A stretch of 64,000 nucleotides of DNA, from assembly GCA_034509755.1 (NCBI GenBank), contig CM067549.1, forward strand, positions 45,064,052 through 45,128,051. The letters run 5' to 3'. A program made the position numbers and the translations under genes. The stretch comes from Anisodus tanguticus. Taxonomy: Eukaryota; Streptophyta; Magnoliopsida; Solanales; Solanaceae. This document shows positions 33,663-45,284 of the stretch, one piece after another. Each line of letters begins with the position of its first letter. Positions within the stretch are counted from its first letter, which is position 1. Below the pieces are notes generated by a model, which saw only the letters and a program-made list of their open reading frames with translations, was not told the origin of the DNA and did not search any database.

Positions 33663-34640
33663 ATGACTGGAAACACTTTTGATTCCACTGCTGTTGTTGC
33701 TGCCACTCAAGGCAATAATTCTGTCATCCCTCATGTTGCCGCTACTGTTCAAGGCAACTCCTCCGCATTCCCCACTGCTGCCCAAGGCACGTCCAGTGCC
33801 TTTGATGCTCCACCCTCCGCATTCTACCATGAACGCCCTGAAAAATTCATGGGCTCAAACTTTAAGAGATGACAACAAAAGATGTTGTTCTACTTGACGG
33901 TTATGGGAATGGCGAGGTTCCTATCAGAAGATCCTCCACAATCTGGAGATGGAATGGACTGTTCGCCTACTGAAACAGGTGAAGGAGGCGTAGGTATCCA
34001 TGTCATTAATGGCATGAAGATGGTTTTTGATGCATGGAATCATAGTGATTTCATGTGTAAGAATTACATATTGAACTGCTTGACAGACCCTCTCTACACG
34101 GTGTATTGCACCGTTGGCACTGCCAAAGAGCTTTGGAAAAAACTTCAAAAGAAGTACAACGCACAATATGCAGGTACTAAGAAATTCATCATTGGAAAAT
34201 TTCTGAAATTTCAAATGCTGGATAGTAAGACAGTGATGTTCCAAGTCCAGGAATTCCAAATGATTCTACATCACCTGGATTTGGAAGGAATGAAACAAAA
34301 TGAGCAATTTTTGGTTGCATCGCTGATTGAAAAGTTACCTCCTTCGTGGAATGAGTTTATGAGCTACTTAAAGCTCAAGACAAAGGAGATGACCTTTGAA
34401 GAGCTTATTATCAAACTCTAAATTCAGGAAGATAATAAGAAGGCCTTGCCTAGGGGTAAACAACCTGCTGAGGCAAAGTCAAATCTGGCTGAGGCCAAAG
34501 GGAACTCAAACAAGAAGCGGAAGTTCCAGAAATACGGCAAGACCCAAGCAGCGGAGAAGTTCAGACGTAACTGTCACCACTGTCGGAAACCTGGTCATAT
34601 GATCAAGAATGCCGCAAGCTCAAGACTGAGCAATTAGAGA
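33663..34640 (+). pseudogene. Copia E gag
   Basis: The frame starts at ATG 33663 (MTGNTFDSTAVVAATQGNNS) and reaches HERPEKFMGSNFKR, where a TGA replaces Trp. It continues at 33882-34421 (MKMVFDAWNHSDFMCKNYIL, ELWKKLQKKYNAQYAGTKKF, LIEKLPPSWNEFMSYLKLKT). The zinc knuckle near 34,568-34,620 reads CHHCRKPGHMIKN, then loses the last Cys to a one-base frameshift. Confidence 0.85.
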
Positions 34641-34660
34641 AAGCCAAGGCTAAAGGCAAG

Positions 34661-37005
34661 GTGCATGCTAACGTCGTCAAGGACACGCTCCTAGACGACA
34701 TGATTGAGGAGTTCTCAGCAGTGGTGCTTGAAGCAAAACTGGTTGAGAATTCCATGCAGTGGTGGATGGACACAGGTGCTACCAGACACATCTGTTCCAA
34801 CAGAAATGCCTTATCCACATATACACCGATCACCGACAAGAAGTTGTTCATGGGCAACAACGCTTCGTCTAACGTGTTGGAGGTAGGAAAGGTGGTCCTG
34901 AAGATGACTTCTGGAAAGGAGCTCACTCTGAAGGAAGTGATGCATGTCCTTGAGATTAGGAGAAATTTAATTTCAGGACCTTTATTGGTTAATGCTGGGT
35001 TTAGGCTAGTGTTTGAATCCAATAAATTTGTACTCACTAAGAATGACACTTTTGTGGGGAGAGGCTTCGTCTGTGAAGGCCTCTTCAAAGTTCACGTTAT
35101 GTATGTAATGCGTCCAAGTAATAAAGTTGAAACTTCTTCTTATTTGCTTGAGTCTTCTAATTTATGGCATCATAGATTATGACATGTTAACTACAAGTCC
35201 ATCCAAAGGTTGGTAAAGTTGGAGTTGTTGCCATCTATCGATGTAAACCCTCAACATAAGTGTGAGGTGTGCGTAGAGGCAAAACTCACAAAGCTTCCTT
35301 TTCGATCCATCGAAAGGAATACCGCTCCTCTAGAACTTATTCACACAAATATATATGATTTGAAGTTTGCATAAACTAGAGGGGGTTACAAGTACTTTGT
35401 GACATTCATTGATGATAGCACAAGGTATTGTTACCTTTACTTGTTGAAAAGTAAGGATGAAGCCTTTGAAGTGTTCCAACGTTACAAAGCAGAAGTTGAG
35501 AACCAACTAAGCATGCGAATTAAATCCATTTGTAGCGATAGAGGGGGAGAATATGTAGCGTCATTCGAGGAATATTGTGCCCAATATGACATTGTTCATC
35601 AAACGACGGCTCCATACTCACCTCAATCGAACGGTGTGGCGGAACGTAAGAACCGCACATTGAAGGAAACGATAAATGCCTTGCTCATAAATTCCGATCT
35701 TCCCCAAAATATGTGGGGAGAAGTCGTCCTTACCGCTAATACGATTCTTAACAGAGTCCCACATAAGGGTAAGGATAAAACTCCATATGAATCATGGAAG
35801 GGAAAGAAACCCACCTATAAATATTTAAAGGTATGGGGTCGTCTGGCAAAGGTTGAAATACCCAAGCCAAAGCAGGTCAAGATTGGGCCTAAGACTGTAG
35901 ATTGCATATTCATCGGATATGCAAATACCAGTAGTGCTTATCGCTTCTTAGTACATAAGTCAGATATTCCAGATATCTACGGGGGTACAATCATGGAATC
36001 AAGGAATGCTCAATTCTTTGAAGGTATCTTTCATAGAAAGGAAAAAGACATAACCTCTCGCAAACGAAGTTATGAACAAAAATCTCAAGAACCGGGAGTC
36101 GTTGATGGTCCGGATCTGGATGGTTCAGATCGAGTGGATCTCGAGGTGGCTGAATATCTGGAATCTAGTGTTCCAGATTCTCAGAACTTGGAGACTCCAG
36201 AGATGGAACTAGGCGAAGTAAAAGGGTCAGGAAGGATAAATCTTTCGGTCCTGACTTTGTAGCTTATTTGGTTGATGATGAACCAAGGACAATTGCTGAA
36301 GCATTTTCAACTCCAGAGGCACCGCTCTGGAAAGAAGCTATTGAGAGTGAAATAGGCTTCATTCTGCATAACCATACTTGGGAGTTAGTTGATCTTCCTC
36401 CGAGAAATAAACCGTTGGATTGTAAGTGGATACTCAAACGGAAATATAAAGCAGATGGGTCTATAGATAAGTACAAGGCCGGGTTGGTAGTCAAGGGCTA
36501 TCGGTAGAAAGAAAGTCTTGCCTACTTTGACACGTACTCCCCGGTATCTCGGATGACGTCCATACGGGTATTCATTGCGTTCGCAGCTTTGCGTGACCTT
36601 GAGATACATCAAATGGATGTCAAGACAACCTTCCTAAATGGTGATTTGTAAAAAGAAATTTATATAGACCAACCCGAAGGGCATGTGGCTTCAGGGCAAG
36701 AGAAGAAAGTCTGTCGGCTTGTCAAATCTCTGTACGGGCTGAAACAAGCCCCGAAGCAATGGCACAAAAAGTTTGATAGTACTCTACTATCAAAGGGTTT
36801 CTCCATTAACGAATGTGACAAATGTGTCTACACGAAAGGTAACTCTGACTTGTTCGTCATGATATGTCTGTATGTAGATGACATGTTGATCACAGGAAGC
36901 AGTCCTAGGGTAATCTTAGAGACTAAGAACATGTTGAAACAATGCTTCGACATGAAGGATATGGGTATCGCAGATGTCATCTTAGGGATAAGAACTGAAT
37001 CCTTC
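34661..37005 (+). pseudogene. Copia E protease, integrase and partial RT
   Basis: Protease: QWWMDTGATRHICSNRNALS (34,661-35,182), D-T-G-A intact. Integrase: 35,399-36,262 (TFIDDSTRYCYLYLLKSKDE, KSICSDRGGEYVASFEEYC, YSPQSNGVAERKNRTLKETI). RT: 36,268-36,507 (TWELVDLPPRNKPLDCKWIL) and 36,685-37,000 (KSLYGLKQAPKQWHKKFDST, palm YVDDMLITGS). Stops replace expected residues at about 35,180, 35,374, 36,507 and 36,649. Confidence 0.85.
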
Positions 37006-37500
37006 TGGCCAAAGCTTGTTTCCAATCCTATGGACCTTGGAACTCAGAACTCAAATGCATACTTATATTAATGTGTAAAACTCATAGGACAACCTCATGG
37101 ATTAAGCTTCATTGTCGGAGGACTTAGTAAGAGAAATGGAGGAATATAGAGCTCTTGGTAGTCCATACAATCAAGTTATATAATTAAGGGGAAAGAGTTA
37201 ATAATGCCCCTAAATATGTCCTTATCATTGTGCTTAACTTTACCCCTCTAGCCTTAGCTATGGGAAATAAAATAAATTTACCGTGTTTTTGAATTTGTTT
37301 TCAAATATGCTAGTATTAAATAACTTGTTCAAATTTGCCTCTTAAAACAATGAAATTTACTTTTTTTAATCAATATTTTATTTAACTTCTATTTTCCAAA
37401 ACGGCGAGAGATCATAACAAAAAAGAAGAAAATAAAGGGAAAAAAGGAATATGTAAAAACAAATTTTAAAAAAATACACACCAAAACGATAGAAAATATT
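37006..37500. other. Intron remnant plus unclassified insertion
   Basis: 37,010-37,160 matches copy B at 50,280-50,440. From about 37,170 homology is lost until 43,125, so besides copia F about 0.9 kb of extra AT-rich DNA (37,170-37,500 and 42,563-43,120) was gained here or lost from copy B. I cannot assign it to a family. No gene is seen. Confidence 0.5.
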
Positions 37501-37707
37501 TGAAGGAAATCAATTCCATGAGTTATTTCATTCCAACTTGAAATATATATACAAGTGTATAATGCTAATATTAAGGAAGACCTATCTAATTATCCTAAAT
37601 TATATGATACTAATTTATAATCATATCCTAATCATCCTAAATTATGTGATTACAATTTATATGATTGATGGTGATTTGAGATAATTATGGGTGACCCCAT
37701 AATTATC

Positions 37708-39206
37708 CTAACAGTCCCCCGCAGTCTTAGCGGGAGATTCTCGTATGATGAGACTGTCCCTGAAATCATCAAATAGTACGCGCGAAAGACCTTTGGTGAA
37801 AATGTCGGCAATCTGATAACGGGACAGTACATAGAGAACACGGACTTGTCCACGTGCAACGTTTTCTCGGACAAATAATATATACATTTCTATGTGTTTT
37901 GTGCGTTGATGCTGGACAGGATTACCGAATAAGTATATCGCACTCACATTATCACAATAAACCACGGTTGCTTTTTCAATCGGACAATGGAGCTCTAGAA
38001 GAAGATTACGGAGCCAATATGATTCAACAACCACATTGGCTACCCCTCGGTTTTCTGCTTCAGCGCTCAATCGAGACATCGTCGGCTGTCGTTTTGACGA
38101 CCATGAAATGAGGTTGTCTCCAAAAAACACATAATAACCAGAGGTGGAACGTCATGTGTCCGGGCAGCCACCTCAATCCGCATATGTATAAGATGAGAAA
38201 CTCAAAATGGAGGACTTATACAGATGCAATCCAAAATGAAGAATACTCTTAACATACCGCAGAATTCACTTGAGAGCCCTCATATGCTCTTCTTTCAGAT
38301 CATACATATGTAAGCATACTTGCTGAATCGAATAGGAGATATCAGGTCTCGTGACAATAAGATACTTCAAGGCCCCTGCTAGGCTGCGGTAATGTGTTGG
38401 ATCATTGTATGGAGTACCTGTAGAGTTACTAAATTTGGCTTTTATGTCAATCGGTGTATGTGATGGTTTGCAGGAAGACATACCGGCTTTGTCAATAATC
38501 TCCTCGGCGTATTTCTTTTGACTAAGAAACATACCACCTGCATATTCGGTTACAGCAATGCCTAAGAAATAATTTAAAAGACCCAAATCCTTCATTGCAA
38601 ATTTTGTTGCAATGAGGGACTTAATAGACTAGCGAAGTGATGCAGATGATACCGTGAGAATGATGTCATCTACATATAGAAGGATATATGACATGTCATT
38701 TCCCTTCTTATAAATAAATAAGTACTGATCAAACTTGCTGTGTGAGAAACTCAGTGTGGATAGAAACTATGAAAACCTATTATACCATGCCTAAGGAGCC
38801 TGTTTCAAACCATATAGAGATTTTTCAACGGGAAAACATAATCCGAATGTGTAGGATCTCGGAAACCCAAAGACTGGTACATGTAAACTGTCTCATGTAA
38901 ATGGTCATGTAAGAATGTATTTTTGACATCCAACTGATGAATGGACGATGATTTTGATAGTGTCAGGCTAAGAACAATCCTGATAGTTGTTGGCTTAACC
39001 ACCGGACTGGATGTTTCACCACAATCCATGCCAACCTGCTGAGACCTGCCATCACCAACAAGACGAGTTTTGTATCTTGCAAAGGAGCCATCATAATTCT
39101 TTTTATGATAGAAAACCCACATAGACCTGATTATGTTCATATTAGATGGATGGGGCACTAACTCCCACGTCTTATTCTTAATAAGAGCATCAATTTCGTC
39201 TAACAT
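37708..39206 (-). pseudogene. Copia F reverse transcriptase and RNase H
   Basis: RT: 38805-39206 (TWELVPHPSNMNIIRSMWVF, HQLDVKNTFLHDHLHETVYM), a decayed palm around 38,660-38,700, and 38266-38595 (MKDLGLLNYFLGIAVTEYAG, VTRPDISYSIQQVCLHMYDL). RNase H: 37708-38130 (SWSSKRQPTMSRLSAEAENR, VVYCDNVSAIYLFGNPVQHQ, YVLSRYQIADIFTKGLS). Confidence 0.85.
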
Positions 39207-39671
39207 GGCAGCTTTCCAATTCTGGTCTGATAGGGATACTTCGGGATTTTTGGGAAGAGGTGATGGTTGGACACCGAAGATGTTAGGTTAAAATGATATT
39301 TGGGCCAAAAAATCTCGTGCATGGCACGAGTTTCAATGGTCCTAGGTTGGGCTAAAACTAACATATGGAGAGTAGGGCTATCGGGTATGGTATTGGGCCG
39401 AGGGGAGGTTAGATTTTAGGCCAAGGCAGACGGTTAGTTATTTTAGTTTTCTGCCAGGTTATTGAGCCGAGAGGGCTCGGGATTGTGTGCATGAAAATAT
39501 GGGCCTGAATGTCTAGTTAGGGACACGGGTGAGGAAGCAGTGAGCTCCTTCATTTGGGCCTGCCAGCCACGAGAAGTGGACTAGGCCGAGGCTGACGGTA
39601 AAGAGGCAGTGACCTCCACACCTCAGACTGGCCCAGTCCCATTTTGTGGTTGGGCTGGTACGGTGTGGGGA

Positions 39672-42160
39672 TTATCTTGGGTCGGTCCCATCTGATTTTG
39701 GGTATTGAAAATGGTGATATAAAATTGGATGTATTCTGTTGACCAAAAAATTATATGAAGGTGGGGATGCCACATGAGAATTAGCAAACGGGAATGTAGA
39801 CTCATCAAAAACTACGTGATGAGAGATAATAATTTTCCCGTTCGTCATATCATAACATTTATATCCCCTATGATTTTGTGGATATCCTAAAAACACACAA
39901 GGAGTGGAACGGACCTGAAGTTTGTTAATGGTTGTGGACGGAAACAAGAGATAACATAAACACCCAAAAACCCTCAAATGTGTAAAAGATGGGAGATGAT
40001 GGTACAACATTTGTGTAGGGGACATGTTAGATAGTAGTTTGCTAGGGAGAATATTTAAAAGATATGTGGTCATTTGGAGTGCATGATGCCAAAAAATCAG
40101 TGGTGTGGACTACTGCACAAGAAGTGTGCGAATTATATTGTTAATTGTTTAAATTTTTCTTTTGGTTTTTCCATTTTGAGGTGATGTATGAGGACATGAA
40201 AGACGCAAAGACATCTCATTTTGGTGACAAAATCATTAAATTGGGCATTTATGAATTTCCTCACATTGAAAACATTTGATGGATTTGTCAAATTGGGTTT
40301 TGATAAAAACATTAAATTGTTTTAAAACGGTGAAGACTTGCGATTTCTGCCCTAAGGGAAATGTCCACAGAAAATTCGAATAATCATCCAAAATAAGCAT
40401 ATAATATTTATGACCTGCAGAACTTAAAACCGGTGATGTCCACAAATCACAATGCATAAGATCAAATGGCATAAGTGTAGAAAAAGAAAGTTTAACATGC
40501 TTCCCAAACACACAAGTTTGGCAAACAGAAGAGTCCAAAAATTTGTTACAAGCAACAAAATTATTTTTTCTAAGAGTATTGAACACCGGTGTTCCCGGGT
40601 GTTCCAACCGATTATGCTATACGATAGGGGAAATAGCTGCAAAGGTCGATGGTTTGGTCACGTGGTTGCTGGAAGTGGTAGTGATGGAATACAAGTCCCC
40701 CGTGCTATTACATCTCATTAGTGGCATCCCCGTCTGAAAATCATTCACAGAAAACCCAAAACTGATCAAAATTTACAGAAATTTTGGTCAGTACCCAGCC
40801 GGGCCTCTTTTGTTAAATATTGTTGTCAGTTGTAAAACGTCGTACAAATATCAAGTTTTAATCAGTTTTGGTGCATGTAAGACGTTTTTAAAATATAACG
40901 GTGGGTGGGGGAAGTTTTACTTGACCAATACAACGAATTGGAATTTCCTGCCCACTGCCGACAATAATATTTTTATTACTGCTCATATTAAAATAAGACG
41001 AGAGATTATCTTGAGATGCCGTCATGTGTGACGTAGCCCCTGTGTCCATGTACCACGAATCATCTGAAACATTCAGATTCATGTTGTTCATAGCTTGTTC
41101 GATATCGGTTGGAGCATAACTTGCGGAAGATAGTGCATAGGCTGTAAAATCTTATTGCGGACGAGAACCTAGAAGTCTAGGATGTCGGTTTGAAGATGAT
41201 GGACTGGCCCACGATGAGGTGAGGTATTGGGCATGGAGGGGCATCCTATTGTGGTGCCCAAGCCCACGGTGGGTATTGCACCCACTGGCCCCCGCCAGAC
41301 TGGGCTTGCGATTGCCACTGGCTGGGCCGCCACTGCCCATGCTGCCGCCAGCGGGTTGGCCACCACCCTTACCACGTCCCTTTTTGTCATTATGTTTTCC
41401 TTTGTTGTTGTTGCAATTTGACCCCTGTTTTTTACCATTGTTGTTGCGATTTTCGGTTCCTCCCGAACTGGAATTTGGCGTCGCAAAATCCGCGGAATAT
41501 GAATTGGTGGAGACAAGGGTTGTTCAGGCGGTGGCTTCCCCGGAGGCTGTCTGCTTTGCCTTGCGGGTTTCTTCGAGAATCAATCTCAAACGAGCCTCAT
41601 AAAATGGAGGCAACAGATTACTCTGCTGAATGAATGTAGCAACCCTATCATAATGTTCATTCCACCCTACAATCAATTGAAGAACCAACTTTTGATTTGT
41701 CACTGGCGTACCAACATTGGATAGTTGGTCGGCAAGCATCTTCAACTCTTGACAGTAAGTGGAAACGTTTGAGAAGTCATCCAATTTGACGTTGGTGAAT
41801 TGGTTTTCAAGATATACCGCCCTAGAAAGTTTATTATCTTGAAAAATATTTTGCAAACGTTCCCACACTTGTTGAGCCATAGAGTCCGGTTTCAATATGT
41901 ATGCAAAAGGTCGTTAGAGATGGTGCCATAAATCCATTGAAAGACTATATCATCTAAATGAGATCATAACTTTTTGTCAACACCAGTGGTGTCCGATGAA
42001 GATTCGGAAGGGATGATATGGTCTATTACTTTGTATGCGCGACAATGGATTTTGAATAACTCCGCCCAAGAGGAGTATTGCCTTTTTTCCAATAAAGTTC
42101 TTGACGTTGTTTACGGCAAGAGTTGGATGGAATTTTTGTTTGTCGGCCATAGTTTTCCAC
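39672..42160 (-). pseudogene. Copia F gag, protease and integrase
   Basis: Gag lies at 41524-41895 (MAQQVWERLQNIFQDNKLSR, LKMLADQLSNVGTPVTNQKL), with its start region to about 42,160. Protease: DSWYMDTGATSHMTASQDNL (40888-41091), catalytic Asp retained. Integrase: 40236-40607 (DLMHCDLWTSPVLSSAGHKY, MLILDDYSNFLWTFPLGQKS) and 39672-40073 (MTTYLLNILPSKLLSNMSPT). Confidence 0.83.
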
Positions 42161-42562
42161 GAAAAACAAAATAAGAATAAGAGAAGGGGGAAAATATTTT
42201 GTGATTGGTGGAATTTGGTGGAGTAACCCTAATGGTGTCGGCTAGGGTTGGGAAAAGAAGAAAAAACAAAACCCAAAAGAGGGGTGGTTTTAGGGTAGAC
42301 GACGGATGGGGTGGATAGTGGATTAGGGTTATGGTTTTAATTTTAGGTTTAGGGTTTGTAGAAAACCCTAGGTATTGTTTTGGTTGGGGGCCGAAAAAGA
42401 GAGGGTTATCGGCTTAAGAGTGAGGCCGACGAGGGGGGAAGGTTTAGGGCAAAAAGATTGTGGCTCTTGATATCATGAAGGAAATCAATTCTATGAGTTA
42501 TTTCATTTCAATCTTGAAATATATATACAAGTGTTTAATGATAATATTATCCTAACAATATT

Positions 42563-43460
42563 TTCCCAAATATTTCTCTTTGCTCAAACGGAGGACTAAT
42601 AAGTATTTTCTTTTCAGTTTGTTTTTGTCTACGTAATTGTGATCATATGTATACATTTAGTTCAACAGAAAAAATTGTTATTTTTTCTTCTCATGATAAC
42701 AATTACTACTACTTTTTTTCAGCAAGATTAAATTTTTTTATTAAGTGAACATAATAACTCCTTCAAATTTCTTCATTTACTTTTTACTTATTTGCCACAT
42801 ATTTAAGAATTTCAGTTTCGTGTTGGGTTCTTAAACATTATTAATTTTTCCACAAAAAATATTTAATTTCCGAATATGATTTTAATCATTTTTTCATCTA
42901 TGTTATTTTTTTACTTTATATCAAATTTGACCAAATATTTTTAATTTGGTGATCACATATTTATTTATACACGAAAAATCTTGTAAATCAAATTAATTCA
43001 AGACAGAGTGAAGTGACCAAATGTACAACCTAATTCAATTTTCTCAATTGTTGTAGCTTTGCATTAAACACAATGACACCTGCAATTATTAAATCCTAAA
43101 TCGGCCTTTTATAATATATACCATTGGAGTAGAAAGTATGCTTTTACTTGAGATCTGCTGAGGGAAATTTGTATGTGAGAGGAATGTTCTAGAAGAGATA
43201 AAATACTGATTTTTCAAGTTATTTTGTTGGCTAAAGATAGGAAATATCAAATCCTAGATTTTTACATATACTTTGCATCTGGACTAGGTTTTCTAAACAG
43301 TCCAAAACTTGAGATTTGAATCATTAAGTTGGACCAAAATCATAAACCAATTGAGCTAGCCTTGATACAACCTCAAATATAGTACTAATAAAATGGCCCT
43401 AACATCAAAATGTGAAGAAACTTTTAAATGTGGAAGTATTACCATAAATTGGTTTAACTA
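42563..43460. other. AT-rich tail of copy A, no gene
   Basis: 42,563-43,120 has no counterpart in copy B and no recognisable element. 43,125-43,460 matches 50,460-50,800, the end of the duplicated block. No ORF of interest is present. Confidence 0.55.
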
Positions 43461-44094
43461 TTGTTGATTATATCATCTAAAATTTTAAGTTGGTAGACTA
43501 GATAGAACACATTTTTATTTATTTAATTATGATTTTAACACGTCCACTCATGTGTAGGCTTGTTTTTTTTTTTATGAGCTAGATGATAAAAATTAGACTT
43601 TAAACTTAATTCAACTTTAAAAAGCCAACTCAAAAAGTAAAATTGTCCAACACCATATAAGCAGGCACGTAATATCTATCCTACCGATGTAGGTCTTAAC
43701 AACATGCTTTAACTTTGAACTTTTGATGGTTCTAGTGCATTAATGTCGATATGAATTCACCCAATATTGAGTTCCCATATTATCTTGTTTATGCTCTAAT
43801 TGTCATATTTAAGCATGCAAGGGGGGTGTTAGTACTTAGTAGTCCAACATCATTTGATGGGAATTGGGATAGCAAAGCAAAATCGTGACGGAGCGTGTCT
43901 GTAGCAGCGTTTTGTTGTGTGGAATTTTGTAAATGTCCACATCAATGTGTTTATTTATGTCTTCTTTTCCTTAAATATTTAAATCATTTTTGTGCACCCC
44001 TTATTGGTGTTGTATTTGGTAATCCTTTGCATCCATTTTTGTTTTCGAAAACAAATCAGTCACTATCTCTCCTTTCCCTGACATTTTACCAAGA
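43461..44094. other. Spacer between the two duplication copies
   Basis: About 630 bp of AT-rich DNA that matches neither the flank left of copy A nor the one right of copy B by eye. It holds no gene. It separates the end of copy A from the start of copy B. Confidence 0.5.
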
Positions 44095-45072
44095 TTTTTA
44101 TTTATTAAAGAAAAAAAGGAGATATCAAGGTAGTCCTTATTATTACCAACAAATATTTTAGATTTCCCTTCTTTTAAAGTTCATCAAAATTTCATCTTCT
44201 TTTTTTGAGAGAGAAAGTAAAAGACAATAAGCAGTTCAGAAAAAAATAAATAATCTACTGGATCGACATTAATTTTAAGCCCAAACTCATCCCAAAAATT
44301 CAAGGGAAATTAACGTAGACGCTCATTCACAAAGAAATTACCCAAAAATACCCATTTTAAAAAATATTACTCTACCTATTTAGAAAAATATATTTTAAAA
44401 ATACTCGATATATGTGCACGTTATATATCTTCATGATATACAATTCACATGTTATGTACGGTGTGATTCAACTATTCTTATTATTGTATACCTTTGGGAT
44501 ATACAATTATATGAATCATATACTCCGTAGGTATACAACTTACAAAATTGTGTTGTGATGATTTTTGAAGGCTGAATTTTGTAAACGGGTACAGGCGAAT
44601 CATTTCTTTTTAAATTTCTTTTTTCAATACATACTATTAACACATACTATTCCAAGGCCAACAAAGAAAAGGAAGAACAAAAGTTTGATCTTGAAAGCAA
44701 GGGACCACACACAGACAATCAATCAACTATGTAAAGCAATTATTGAAAAGGCACGCTGCTCTATGACGACCAAGCTCCCACTAAATGCTGGCCACACACC
44801 ATTTAGTAGCTTCCAAAAACAACAGATTAAAGGAAAAAACTTATCCGCAACCAGTATTTACATCAAACAAGCGAATACCAGACACAAGCCGGTGTTTACA
44901 GACAAACAAATGCATCCACAAGCCGGTAGTCACACCAAATAAACGAATGTAAGACGTGTCTTGCATATAAACATATCTAAGAACCTTTTTGTTGTGGCAT
45001 AATAGTCCATCTCATCTCCTTAAATTCCTAAGGGATGGCCTAGGAGAGGCTGCAAATTCACATAAATGCAGC

Positions 45073-45079
45073 TATAAGT
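45073..45079 (+). promoter_or_regulatory. TATA box of UGT86A copy B
   Basis: TATAAGTA lies about 205 bp before the ATG at 45285. It is conserved with copy A at 4003. A transcript start about 30 bp downstream would give a 5' leader of roughly 175 bases. Confidence 0.5.
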
Positions 45080-45284
45080 ACATCCAGACACCAACTTAGA
45101 CTATTAGTATTCAACACTTCTGCATCAAAGAACATAAAGCTACCATCTGCTTCCAAGCTCTTACATAAACACACAAGGCAGCCATCTCCTACATACTTTT
45201 TGCCTGCACCTCCTTTGTGTTATATTAATAATACTACACTTGCCTTCTCAAAAAGGGCAAAAATCTCCGATATTTAGGACTAAA

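Larger units (their letters stand above)
32863..37005 (+). mobile_element. Ty1/copia element E, 3'-truncated
   Basis: The 5' LTR is at 32863-33622 (TGTTGGAAATATG to TAAACAACA), the same family as the solo LTR at 14,311. Gag, protease, integrase and RT follow in order. The element stops within RT at DVILGI (about 37,000), and host sequence homologous to 50,280 resumes at about 37,010. RNase H, purine tract and 3' LTR are missing. No clear target duplication is present, consistent with a deletion across the 3' end. The copia lineage is uncertain. Confidence 0.85.
37501..42557 (-). mobile_element. Ty1/copia element F (Ale/Retrofit-like), 5,057 bp
   Basis: The target duplication ATATT lies at 37496-37500 and 42558-42562. 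The 3' LTR 37501-37713 (213 bp) and 5' LTR 42476-42557 (82 bp) share both ends (TGAAGGAAATCAATTC and ATTATCCTAACA), but the 5' copy has an internal deletion of about 130 bp. A purine tract (inverse of GTCCCCCGCAGTC) and a primer-site remnant (GATATCAAGAGCCAC) are in the expected places. All coding parts are frameshifted. Confidence 0.93.
3099..43460. repeat. Tandem segmental duplication, copy A (expanded by transposons)
   Basis: Unique sequence here reappears in the same order and orientation in 44,095-50,800. Anchors are: 3,100-3,235 with 44,095-44,230; 3,780-4,932 with 44,830-46,055; 9,583-10,840 with 46,060-47,235; 13,290-14,230 with 47,240-48,015; 19,640-20,720 with 48,010-48,790; 26,341-27,050 with 49,220-49,760; 31,960-32,480 with 49,800-50,240; 37,015-37,150 with 50,280-50,430; 43,125-43,460 with 50,460-50,800. 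The gaps between anchors are transposable elements absent from copy B. The copy contains a dead UGT86A gene and a dead 3' portion of a methyltransferase gene. Confidence 0.88.

Noticed and set aside
45240..45284. Fifteen extra N-terminal codons before the UGT Met
   Set aside because: The extension starts at TTG, is not conserved in copy A, and family members begin at the MELK-type Met.
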